Assembly (NCBI GenBank): GCA_003449495.1
Contig: DMHJ01000188.1
Span: forward strand, 1,004 to 6,059
Length of the DNA: 5,056 bases
Direction of reading: 5' to 3'
Origin: Clostridiales bacterium UBA8153
Lineage (GTDB): Bacteria; Bacillota; Sulfobacillia; UBA8153
A program made the translations under genes and the position numbers. The stretch's first letter is position 1; the number at the start of each line of letters is the position of its first letter. Below the pieces are notes generated by a model. That model made no database searches. It was not told the DNA's origin and saw only the letters and a program-made list of their open reading frames with translations. This document shows positions 1-5,056 of this stretch, piece by piece.

Positions 1-75
1 GGGTAGGCAACCGCTGCATTTTGCCTTCTCCCGTGCTTTGCAGCACTTATGCACGATGTCGCCGTAACGCCGTAC

Positions 76-95
76 GATGGTCCGCCGGGACCGTC
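76..95 (+). other. Stem-loop in the MATE leader
   Basis: Positions 76-83 (GATGGTCC) pair with 88-95 (GGACCGTC) around a GCCG loop, giving eight pairs with one G-T wobble. No T-run follows, so it is not a classical intrinsic terminator. It could be a structural element of the transporter mRNA leader or a chance fold. Confidence 0.35.
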
Positions 96-258
96 AGGCC
101 CCGGCCCGGCTTCCACCAACTTACCTCCTCCGGGCGATGCACGTAGACCGGGCCGGCTCCGACCCGGAGGAATCCAGTGGCAAGCAGGTGGAAAGCTGGC
201 TGACGTCTAAGTAGATGCTGCGAGTGCCGAAACAAGGCTTTACCTAGGCCAACTACAG

Positions 259-264
259 AAGGTG
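259..264 (+). promoter_or_regulatory. Ribosome binding site that decides the MATE start
   Basis: AAGGTG lies six bases before the ATG at 271. The in-frame GTG at 262 is itself part of this Shine-Dalgarno sequence and the TTG at 268 is too close to it. The ATG at 271 is therefore preferred over the longer GTG reading, which would add three residues. Confidence 0.65.
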
Positions 265-270
265 AAATTG

Positions 271-1689
271 ATGACCGCTGCCCAAGAGACCACCGGTCCG
301 GCGGTACCGGAAGCTCTCCCTGAGCCCATCCCTCCCTATCTGGTCGAGAAGGTCGCGGGTAACCGGAAAGACCTGAATCGCAGCGTATTGACGCTGGCGA
401 TTCCCGCCATTGCCGAGCAACTCCTGTTCACCGTCGTCCAGATGGCCGCACTGATGATCGTCGGGACGCTGGGTGCCAGCGCCATCGCCGCCGTCGGCGT
501 CACCAACCAGTTGCACTGGCTATTGCAGTCTGCGTTTTGGGCGTTTGGAGCCGGTACCACCACGCTGGTTGCGCAATTCACCGGGGCGTGCGAGCGCGAC
601 CTGGCCGAGGGGGCCATCAAGCAGGCGGTGATGTTTTCGCTGTTGGTGTCGGTAATCGTGTCATCCGCCGGCATCGCTCTGGCTCCCGGAGTCCTGGCGC
701 TGATGGGCGCGGAAGCCGCCGTGCTGGCCCAGGCCACCGGGTACTTTCGCATGGTCATGGTCGCCGCCGTGTTCCAGAGCGTGAGCCTCTGCCTGGCGGC
801 CTCGTTACGGGGTTCCGGGGATACCCGGACTCCCTTCAAGGTAGGCAGCGCCGGAGCGGTAATCAACGTGCTCATCATCTGGCTGCTGGTACCCGGCCGG
901 TGGGGACTCCCCGCCCTGGGCGTGACCGGCGTGGGGGTGGGCATCATCGCTTCCCAGGCCGTGATCATGGTCACCTACCTCGGTGTGCTCCTCTCCGGGA
1001 AGTGCGGTATACACATCCGGTCGCTCAAGTTCAGGCTCGATACCTCCATGCTCCGGAGACTGCTCATCGTGGGCGTCCCCGCTGCCTTGGAGCAGTTTCT
1101 CATGACCTTCGGCATGACGATATTCGTCCGGCTGGTGATGACCTTGGGTACCGTCGCTTTTGCCGCCCACCAGATCTCCGTGAACATTACCTCGATCTCC
1201 TTCATGGCCGGGTTTGGCTTTGCCATGGCCGCTACCGCCCTGGTGGGCAAGAGCTTGGGAGCGCGGGATCCAGAGCTGGCGACGGACTACGCCCGGGCTA
1301 CCAGCCGGCTGGGGGTGGGTATCATGGCGGCGCTGGGTGCCGTGTTCTTCCTGTTTGGGTCACAACTGGTGAGGCTGTATTCCGCCGATCCCCAGATCAT
1401 AGGCATGGGCCGGCTCATACTGCGGCTGGCGGCCTTCGCCCAGCCCGCCATGGGCTTCTACTCCATCATCGCCGGGGCCCTGCGGGGTGCCGGCGACACC
1501 CGGTACCCGCTGTATATCACCTTTGCCGGCATGTGGACCCTCCGGATCGGCCTGGCATACTTCCTGGTCCAAAGTCTTGGGCTCGGCCTGGTGGGCGTGT
1601 GGCTGGCGGTCAACGCCGATCAGTGGCTGCGGGCCTTCCTGGTGCTCATGAGATTCAGGGGGGGCAGATGGAAGCTGGTGAAAGTCTGA
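271..1689 (+). CDS. MATE family efflux transporter
   Basis: This 472-residue integral membrane protein belongs to the multidrug and toxic compound extrusion family: cation-coupled antiporters that export drugs or metabolites across the cytoplasmic membrane. After a polar N-terminus of about 35 residues, long hydrophobic stretches fit 12 helices in two homologous halves. Each half carries the family's repeated signature: SLRGSGDTR around residues 178-186 and ALRGAGDTR around 403-411. The half-specific motifs GTTTLVAQ (about 95-102) and AATALVGKSLGA in the second half also match, as does the TM7-8 stretch LGTVAFAAHQ. Length is normal for the family. An oddity is the first helix: where many MATE proteins have a cation-binding Asp (a VDT..VG type motif), this one reads QMAALMIVG with Ala60. 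Substrate cannot be read from sequence. The gene is followed 133 bases later by the dehydrogenase gene on the same strand. The family call is secure, the role is not. Confidence 0.95.
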   Translation: MTAAQETTGPAVPEALPEPIPPYLVEKVAGNRKDLNRSVLTLAIPAIAEQLLFTVVQMAALMIVGTLGASAIAAVGVTNQLHWLLQSAFWAFGAGTTTLVAQFTGACERDLAEGAIKQAVMFSLLVSVIVSSAGIALAPGVLALMGAEAAVLAQATGYFRMVMVAAVFQSVSLCLAASLRGSGDTRTPFKVGSAGAVINVLIIWLLVPGRWGLPALGVTGVGVGIIASQAVIMVTYLGVLLSGKCGIHIRSLKFRLDTSMLRRLLIVGVPAALEQFLMTFGMTIFVRLVMTLGTVAFAAHQISVNITSISFMAGFGFAMAATALVGKSLGARDPELATDYARATSRLGVGIMAALGAVFFLFGSQLVRLYSADPQIIGMGRLILRLAAFAQPAMGFYSIIAGALRGAGDTRYPLYITFAGMWTLRIGLAYFLVQSLGLGLVGVWLAVNADQWLRAFLVLMRFRGGRWKLVKV

Positions 1690-1751
1690 CCCCGGGTCTG
1701 CATGCTGCTGGCGAGGGCGGCACCCGCGGCCGTGGGCCGGCCAGGCGGGAT

Positions 1752-1770
1752 ATGGGGCAGGAGCCCCCAT
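1752..1770 (+). other. Hairpin enclosing an alternative SD and start codon
   Basis: ATGGGGC (1752-1758) can pair with GCCCCCAT (1763-1770, one C bulged) around an AGGA loop, and flanking CCAGG (1741-1745)/CCTGG (1775-1779) could extend it imperfectly. The structure contains AGGAG at 1759-1763 and the A and T of the in-frame ATG at 1769, the alternative start of the dehydrogenase. No T-run follows, so it is a poor terminator candidate for the transporter gene. It may reduce use of that ATG. Confidence 0.35.
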
Positions 1771-1813
1771 GTTTCCTGGCGAACTTTCAAGCGGCTGGAT
1801 GCCTGGGCATACC

Positions 1814-1822
1814 GGAGGGGGG
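1814..1822 (+). promoter_or_regulatory. Ribosome binding site of the dehydrogenase
   Basis: GGAGGGGGG directly precedes the ATG at 1823; GGAGG at 1814-1818 has a four-base gap to that ATG and a ten-base gap to an in-frame GTG at 1829. Either start leaves the first Rossmann strand (SVLLLGVG) a few residues from the N-terminus, as is normal for this family. Confidence 0.6.
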
Positions 1823-3070
1823 ATGACCGTGAGCGGGAAATCAGTGCTGCTTTTGGGCGTGGGCATGCAAGGCCGGGTGGCCCTGCACGATCTGGTGCAG
1901 AGCCCGCTGGTGGCCGAGGTGGTGGCCGTGGATGCCAACCCGCAGGCCCGGGGGCTGGTGGAAGACCAGCCTGGAGGCAAGGCCCGCTTTGTATGCCTGG
2001 ATGCGTCGGACCGGGAGAAAGTGGCCGGCCTCATGCGGCGGTCCGACGTGGTGGTCGAGCTTCTACCGGGTAGTCTGGCCTTCCCCACGGCCGCGCTGGC
2101 GGCCAGCACCGGTGTGAGCCTGATCAGCTCCATGTATCTCTACCAGCCACGTGGCGACAGCGGCCCCGAAGACCGGGAGTTCGAGCACCGGTTGGGGCTG
2201 CTGGACGCTGAGGCCAAGAACAAGGGCATTACCATTTTGCCCGAGTTCGGACTCGACCCCGGGATTGACCTGGTGTGCGGCATGGAGGCCATCCGCCAGC
2301 TGGATGAAGTGCACGAGCTGTTAACGTATGGGGCCGGCATTCCCCAGTGGGTGGACGCTTCCAATCCTTTGCGGTACAAGTTCAGCTGGTCCGTGGCCGG
2401 ACTGCTGAACTCGTACGCCCGCCCGGCCCAGGTCATCCGGGGAGGTAAGCCGGTCCAGATCCCGGCCGACCGGCTGTTCAGCCCGTCGCACACCCACCAT
2501 CTCCGCCTGGACGCGCTGGAAGAACCGGTAGAGTGCTTTGCCAACGGCGATGCGGTGCACTACGCCCGCATGTTCGGCATCACCCATACCGTCAAAGAGG
2601 CAGGCCGCTACACTTGCCGGTGGGCGGGCCACTGCGCATTCTGGGAGAAGATGGCCGGAGCGGGGTTCCTGTCGGAAGCTCCGGTGGTGACTCCGTCGGG
2701 CCCGGTGAAACCCTTGGAGTTTGTGGCCGCGCTACTGTCATCCCAGGAGCAGTTCAACTACGGACCCACCGAGCGGGACATGGCACTGGTGGTGGTCGTG
2801 GCCCGCGGTATCAAGCACGGCCGGCCGCTGGAGATCACCTACCAGCTCATAGACCGGCGGGATCCGGCTACCGGATTCTCGGCCATGAGCCGTACGGTGG
2901 GTTTCCCGATGAGCGTGGGCGCCCAAATGATCCTGTCCGGGCAGATTGCCCGGCACGGGGTCATCACCCCCATGGAGGTGCCCGTTGCGCCACTCCTGGG
3001 GGAACTGAAGCGCCGGGGGTTGGATATCCGCCACTCGGTGGCCGGATGGTCCGGGCCCGTGACTCACTGA
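1823..3070 (+). CDS. Saccharopine dehydrogenase family protein (lysine 6-dehydrogenase-like)
   Basis: This 415-residue cytoplasmic NAD(P)-dependent oxidoreductase has the two-domain layout of the saccharopine dehydrogenase family, which acts on the C-N bond of lysine-type amino acids. The N-terminal Rossmann fold shows GVGMQGR (GxGxxG, residues 12-17), and strand two ends in VVAVDAN with Asp37, which favours NAD(H) over NADP(H). GLDPGID at 143-149 is a family hallmark at the end of the cofactor domain. In the C-terminal domain, YKFSWS at 185-190, TERDM at 316-320 and SAMSRTVGFP from 353 match the glutamate-forming saccharopine dehydrogenase and lysine 6-dehydrogenase branch. The opening (DLVQS after the glycine motif) looks most like lysine 6-dehydrogenase as I remember it. 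Saccharopine, carboxynorspermidine or another imino/amino acid are alternative substrates. An upstream in-frame ATG at 1769 also has an SD (AGGAG), but would add 18 low-complexity residues before the Rossmann strand. An alanine-racemase-type gene lies downstream on the same strand. Family secure, substrate unknown. Confidence 0.92.
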   Translation: MTVSGKSVLLLGVGMQGRVALHDLVQSPLVAEVVAVDANPQARGLVEDQPGGKARFVCLDASDREKVAGLMRRSDVVVELLPGSLAFPTAALAASTGVSLISSMYLYQPRGDSGPEDREFEHRLGLLDAEAKNKGITILPEFGLDPGIDLVCGMEAIRQLDEVHELLTYGAGIPQWVDASNPLRYKFSWSVAGLLNSYARPAQVIRGGKPVQIPADRLFSPSHTHHLRLDALEEPVECFANGDAVHYARMFGITHTVKEAGRYTCRWAGHCAFWEKMAGAGFLSEAPVVTPSGPVKPLEFVAALLSSQEQFNYGPTERDMALVVVVARGIKHGRPLEITYQLIDRRDPATGFSAMSRTVGFPMSVGAQMILSGQIARHGVITPMEVPVAPLLGELKRRGLDIRHSVAGWSGPVTH

Positions 3071-3255
3071 GTCTGGCAGTTGGGCGCCTGCCGGCGGTGG
3101 GGCCCGCCGATGGGTAGCCGGGCCTGCCGCCGGGTCGCGGCGATGGTGTCTGGCGGGCAGCATCTCCACCGGGGAGCCACGTCCAGCGGCGGCAACGGCC
3201 CAGATATCGCAGGCGGTCCGTTCCCGTATCTTGCGCCGGCCTGGGGCCTGTAAGG

Positions 3256-3288
3256 CGCGGCAAGGCAGGAGGGAGCTGGCCTGCCGCG
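3256..3288 (+). other. Stem-loop with a Shine-Dalgarno-like loop
   Basis: CGCGGCA (3256-3262) pairs perfectly with TGCCGCG (3282-3288); GG (3264-3265) with CC (3280-3281) extends the stem after one bulged A, leaving a 14-base loop that contains AGGAGGGAG. No ATG, GTG or TTG stands at a suitable distance after this purine run, so it is not an ordinary ribosome site. It lies about 54 bases before the racemase start and may be a leader structure or a chance fold in GC-rich DNA. Confidence 0.35.
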
Positions 3289-3332
3289 GAAGTCTCACCA
3301 CCAGAGAGCCGGGTACACCGGATCGTGAACTA

Positions 3333-3338
3333 GGGAGG
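3333..3338 (+). promoter_or_regulatory. Ribosome binding site of the racemase
   Basis: GGGAGG, three bases before the ATG at 3342, fixes the start of the racemase. With this start the PLP lysine is residue 39, the same number as in Geobacillus stearothermophilus alanine racemase, which supports the choice. Confidence 0.75.
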
Positions 3339-3341
3339 CGA

Positions 3342-4493
3342 ATGGTCCTGAGAACAAAGCCCCTCACCAAGTTCGAGGTCAACCTCGATCATCTGGTGGA
3401 AAACTACCACGCCGTACAGCGGCATGTAGCGCCGTCGGAAGTTGTCGCCGTGGTCAAGAGCGAGGCCTACGGGCACGGCGCGCTGGCCACCTCCCGCGCC
3501 TTGCGGCGGGTGGGTTGCCGCCAGTTTGCCGTAGCCACGGTGGAAGAGGGGATCCAGCTGAGGCGGGCCGGCCTGGACGCCGGGATCATGCTGATCGGTC
3601 CGGCATTGCCCAAGCAGTACCCGGTCCTGGCCGAGTACCGGCTGGTGCCCCTGATTTCGGAAGTGGCGGGCATGGAAGAGTTGAGCCGGCTCGCTCTGCG
3701 CTTAGGCCGCCGCTTGCCCTACCATATTGAAGTGGACGTAGGGTTGGGCCGCATGGGCTTTTTGCCCGGACAGGGCCCGGTGGCGGCCGCCGCCGCCCTC
3801 CGGCTAGCTCCCACCATCCAGCTGGAGGGGGTAGGCAGCCATCTCAGCGCCGCCACCGCCAGTGAGGAGCACAACCGGTTGGAGTATGGCAGGTTTGTGG
3901 AGTTTGTCTCTGCGTTCCCCGCCGGAGTCCGGCGTCACCTGGCCGCTTCTTCGGCCGCCGCCCGCTTCCCCCACATGCACTTGGAGCAGGTTCGCGTTGG
4001 CGGGCTCCTCTACGGCATCAAGCACGTGACCGGCGGGCCCGAGGTAACCCAGGTCCTGTCCTTGAAGACCACGGTGGCCTTGGTCAAGGTGCTGCCACCC
4101 GGATGGCACATCGGCTACAACTTCCGCCACCGGGTGGAGCGGGAGACCACCGTGGCCGTCTTGAGCATGGGCTGGAGCGATGGGCTGATGATCGCGGGAG
4201 TGGCCAAAGCAGGAGTCCTCATCCGCGGGGCCTGGTGTCGCCTTCTGGGTCTTTGCACTGATTTCGCCATGGTGGACACCACCGGAGGGCCTGAGGTGCA
4301 GGTAGGCGATGAAGTGGTGGTCATGGGCACCCAGGACAGCCACACCATCACCCCGATGGAGCTGGCCCAGCAGTGCGGAGTGAGCACGGGTGAGCTCTTG
4401 GGGAAAATCGCCCTGCGCGTTCCCCGCCTCTACCTGCAAGGGGGAGAATGCCGGGATGAGCTGTCCATCCTGTGCCCGGGCACTTTGGTCTGA
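3342..4493 (+). CDS. alr: Alanine racemase family PLP-dependent enzyme
   Basis: This 383-residue cytoplasmic enzyme is a fold-type III PLP racemase; the family converts L-alanine to D-alanine for peptidoglycan, and relatives racemise serine, lysine, ornithine or other amino acids. The N-terminal barrel begins with FEVNLDHLVENY and AVVKSEAYGHG, giving the PLP Schiff-base Lys39 and Tyr43. GLGRMG includes Arg137 and EQVRVG includes Arg218, the expected contact to the PLP ring nitrogen. The C-terminal beta domain carries HIGYNFRH with Tyr259 (the opposite catalytic base), GWSDG at 277-281, LCTDFAMVD from 304 and RVPRLY near the end. Compared from memory with the Geobacillus enzyme, the carbamylated Lys129 position is Glu130, the Tyr of GYADG is Trp278, the Met of CMD is Thr306 and Tyr354 is Gly. 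The catalytic core is kept but the substrate pocket and entrance are altered, so a substrate other than alanine is possible. It follows the dehydrogenase gene on the same strand. Confidence 0.9.
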   Translation: MVLRTKPLTKFEVNLDHLVENYHAVQRHVAPSEVVAVVKSEAYGHGALATSRALRRVGCRQFAVATVEEGIQLRRAGLDAGIMLIGPALPKQYPVLAEYRLVPLISEVAGMEELSRLALRLGRRLPYHIEVDVGLGRMGFLPGQGPVAAAAALRLAPTIQLEGVGSHLSAATASEEHNRLEYGRFVEFVSAFPAGVRRHLAASSAAARFPHMHLEQVRVGGLLYGIKHVTGGPEVTQVLSLKTTVALVKVLPPGWHIGYNFRHRVERETTVAVLSMGWSDGLMIAGVAKAGVLIRGAWCRLLGLCTDFAMVDTTGGPEVQVGDEVVVMGTQDSHTITPMELAQQCGVSTGELLGKIALRVPRLYLQGGECRDELSILCPGTLV

Positions 4494-4608
4494 CCTCCGG
4501 TAGCCGGTCCCGGGGTCTGCCGGAAGTCGGTACCCCTCGTCATCCGGGAGGTGGTGCCCGGTCCCGGCGTGCCGCGGGTACCGGGATTCCCCAGCGGAAT
4601 GACCGGCG

Positions 4609-4627
4609 CCGGTGGGCGGACCACCGG
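4609..4627. terminator. Possible bidirectional terminator hairpin
   Basis: CCGGTGG (4609-4615) pairs perfectly with CCACCGG (4621-4627) around a GCGGA loop. It sits midway between two convergent genes, where a shared transcription end is expected. Neither side has a T-run, so it is not a canonical Rho-independent terminator; the assignment rests on position and stem strength only. Confidence 0.3.
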
Positions 4628-4680
4628 GGAAGCTGGGACGCCGGTGTAGCTACTGCCGTCTCGTGGTTGGCGACGGTGCT

Positions 4681-4695
4681 CCCGGTACGACCGGG
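4681..4695. other. Short hairpin near the methyltransferase 3' end
   Basis: CCCGGT (4681-4686) pairs with ACCGGG (4690-4695) around a three-base loop, 36 bases past the methyltransferase stop codon. It could help end or protect the minus-strand transcript. It has no T-run and may be chance. Confidence 0.25.
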
Positions 4696-4730
4696 CAGGA
4701 AGCGGTGGGCCGGTCGCGCGGAAGCCGAAC

Positions 4731-5056
4731 TCACCACTCCAGACGCCATGAGGTGACCAGGCCGTCCAGTTCCTGTTGTTCCTCTATCCGCCAGCCTGAG
4801 GCGGCAAACATCCGTTCCGGCCCCCAGGTCATATACTCCCGGTAGCAGCTGCCCTCGGCTCGCTCCGCCAGCTCCAGTAGCCGGCGCAAGAGCCGGCAGG
4901 ATGGACTACGGGCCCAGTCCAGGATAAGGAGCGGGCCAAGGCAGTAAGCCTGCAAGTTCCGTAAGGCCGTGACGGCCTCAGCGGGGGGCAGTGCGTGCAG
5001 GCCCATGGAGAGGGTCAAAGGGCGCTGGAAACCACAATTTTCCCATGTCCATGAGG
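4731..5056 (-). CDS. Class I SAM-dependent methyltransferase, C-terminal part (5' end outside window)
   Basis: The frame is open from the right edge to a TGA at 4731-4733 and encodes the last 107 residues or so of a methyltransferase. SMGLHALPP matches the post-motif II region (S..LHHLP) of Methyltransf_11/UbiE-like enzymes, AVTALRNLQAYCLGPLLILDWARSPS matches the helix and strand normally reading L..v.kPGG.l.i.Dw, and MFAASGWRIEEQQEL matches the final helix and strand (ll..aGF). The SAM-binding GxGxG motif would lie beyond the window. A TTG at 5018 is not a credible start because it falls inside the methyltransferase fold. Upstream of 5016, the residues in this frame (SWTWENCGFQRPLTL) fit the family poorly, while the neighbouring frame reads DMGKLWFPAPFD, which resembles the usual segment ending in FD. 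A frameshift near 5010-5019 is therefore possible, and the gene may be broken. The substrate is unknown. Confidence 0.75.
   Translation of the reverse strand, partial: SWTWENCGFQRPLTLSMGLHALPPAEAVTALRNLQAYCLGPLLILDWARSPSCRLLRRLLELAERAEGSCYREYMTWGPERMFAASGWRIEEQQELDGLVTSWRLEW

Larger units (their letters stand above)
1..270 (+). other. Non-coding, inverted-repeat-rich leader upstream of the MATE gene
   Basis: No convincing gene is visible here; forward frames are broken by stops and the one antisense frame (47-235) has no recognisable protein character. Perfect or near-perfect inverted repeats are seen: 33-37 with 42-46 (GTGCT/AGCAC, 4-base loop); 76-83 with 88-95 (8 pairs including one G-T, GCCG loop); 101-109 with 148-156 (CCGGCCCGG/CCGGGCCGG); and 126-134 with 163-171 (TCCTCCGGG/CCCGGAGGA). 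The last two interlock and cannot both form as simple hairpins. A 7-base tandem repeat CGCCGTA lies at 60-66 and 68-74. I could not identify a clear -35/-10 promoter or match the region to a riboswitch class I know. High GC makes some of this pairing expected by chance. Confidence 0.5.
3071..3341 (+). other. Intergenic region between dehydrogenase and racemase
   Basis: I see no gene in these 271 bases. The racemase frame is open back to a TTG at 3231, but that extension (Arg/Gly-rich, no family similarity) lacks a good ribosome site. Several stem-loops are possible: CGGCGG/CCGCCG at 3092-3097 and 3104-3109, an imperfect CTGCCGCC/GGCGGGCAG pair at 3124-3131 and 3152-3160, and the stronger one at 3256-3288. 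None is followed by a T-run, so no classical intrinsic terminator can be called, and no clear promoter is visible. Whether the racemase has its own promoter here is open. Confidence 0.5.
4494..4730. other. Convergent intergenic region with inverted and direct repeats
   Basis: The region separates the 3' ends of the racemase (+) and methyltransferase (-) genes; no gene is convincing in it. A perfect 10-base direct repeat CCGGTCCCGG occurs at 4504-4513 and 4558-4567. CGGTACCC (4528-4535) is an inverted match to GGGTACCG (4576-4583). Two compact hairpins follow, at 4609-4627 and 4681-4695. The dense CCGG-type words resemble a structured transcription-end region or a small degenerate repeat; no T-runs are present. 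Confidence 0.5.

Noticed and set aside
33..50. Intrinsic terminator of an upstream gene
   Set aside because: GTGCT/AGCAC forms only five pairs and is followed by TTAT rather than a T-run; no upstream gene end can be identified.
47..235. Antisense 62-codon frame in the leader
   Set aside because: It starts with TTG, has no clear ribosome site and no recognisable motif, and overlaps the inverted repeats.
1..261. Guanidine (ykkC), T-box, cobalamin or lysine riboswitch upstream of the MATE gene
   Set aside because: I looked for the conserved core words of these classes and did not find them; only generic GC stems are present.
537..1826. Long + strand open frame (429 codons) overlapping the MATE gene
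   Set aside because: Arg/Gly/His-rich product with no family features; it is the out-of-frame shadow of the clearly real transporter in GC-rich DNA.
3231..3341. N-terminal extension of the racemase from TTG 3231
   Set aside because: The 37 extra residues do not resemble the family, and GGGAGG sits just before ATG 3342, which gives the standard Lys39 numbering.
1360..3382. Long antisense open frames (1360-2133, 2063-2544, 2738-3382)
   Set aside because: Their products are Pro/Arg/Gly-rich and unrecognisable, and they lie opposite the secure dehydrogenase and MATE genes.
3804..4439. Antisense open frame of 211 codons opposite the racemase
   Set aside because: Low-complexity His/Gly-rich translation opposite a gene with intact catalytic motifs; a GC artefact.
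4472..4756. 94-codon + strand frame after the racemase
   Set aside because: It begins inside the racemase C-terminus, is Arg/Gly-rich, and runs over the repeats into the methyltransferase 3' end.

Overview
The window is GC-rich (roughly two thirds G+C by eye) bacterial chromosome. It holds three complete protein genes on the + strand and the 3' part of a fourth gene on the - strand that runs off the right edge. Strong purine-rich ribosome binding sites (GGGAGG, GGAGGGG, AAGGTG), GTG/TTG-tolerant starts and the gene set (a MATE exporter, a saccharopine/lysine-6-dehydrogenase-type oxidoreductase, an alanine-racemase-type enzyme) would fit a GC-rich Clostridia/Firmicutes lineage of the Moorella/Desulfotomaculum kind. 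That placement is an impression from protein style, not a demonstrated one.

Layout: 1-270 is a non-coding leader with several perfect GC-rich inverted repeats. 271-1689 encodes a 12-helix MATE-family efflux transporter. 1690-1822 is a short spacer with a hairpin that encloses an alternative start codon. 1823-3070 encodes a Rossmann-fold dehydrogenase of the saccharopine dehydrogenase/lysine 6-dehydrogenase group. 3071-3341 is a 271-base spacer without a convincing gene but with stem-loops. 3342-4493 encodes a PLP-dependent fold-type III racemase of the alanine racemase family. 4494-4730 is a convergent intergenic region rich in short inverted and direct repeats. 4731-5056 (minus) is the C-terminal part of a class I SAM-dependent methyltransferase.

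How the genes may work together: the transporter, dehydrogenase and racemase are co-directional but separated by 133 and 271 bases, so co-transcription is possible but not shown. The racemase keeps the PLP-binding lysine, the catalytic tyrosine and the PLP-contacting arginine, yet differs at several residues that line the alanine racemase active site and entrance. Its upstream neighbour belongs to a family that oxidises lysine-type amino acids. A small amino-acid route (racemisation plus oxidation or reduction of a basic amino acid, possibly with export by the MATE protein) is therefore a reasonable but unproven reading. No mobile element, CRISPR array, tRNA or rRNA was seen.
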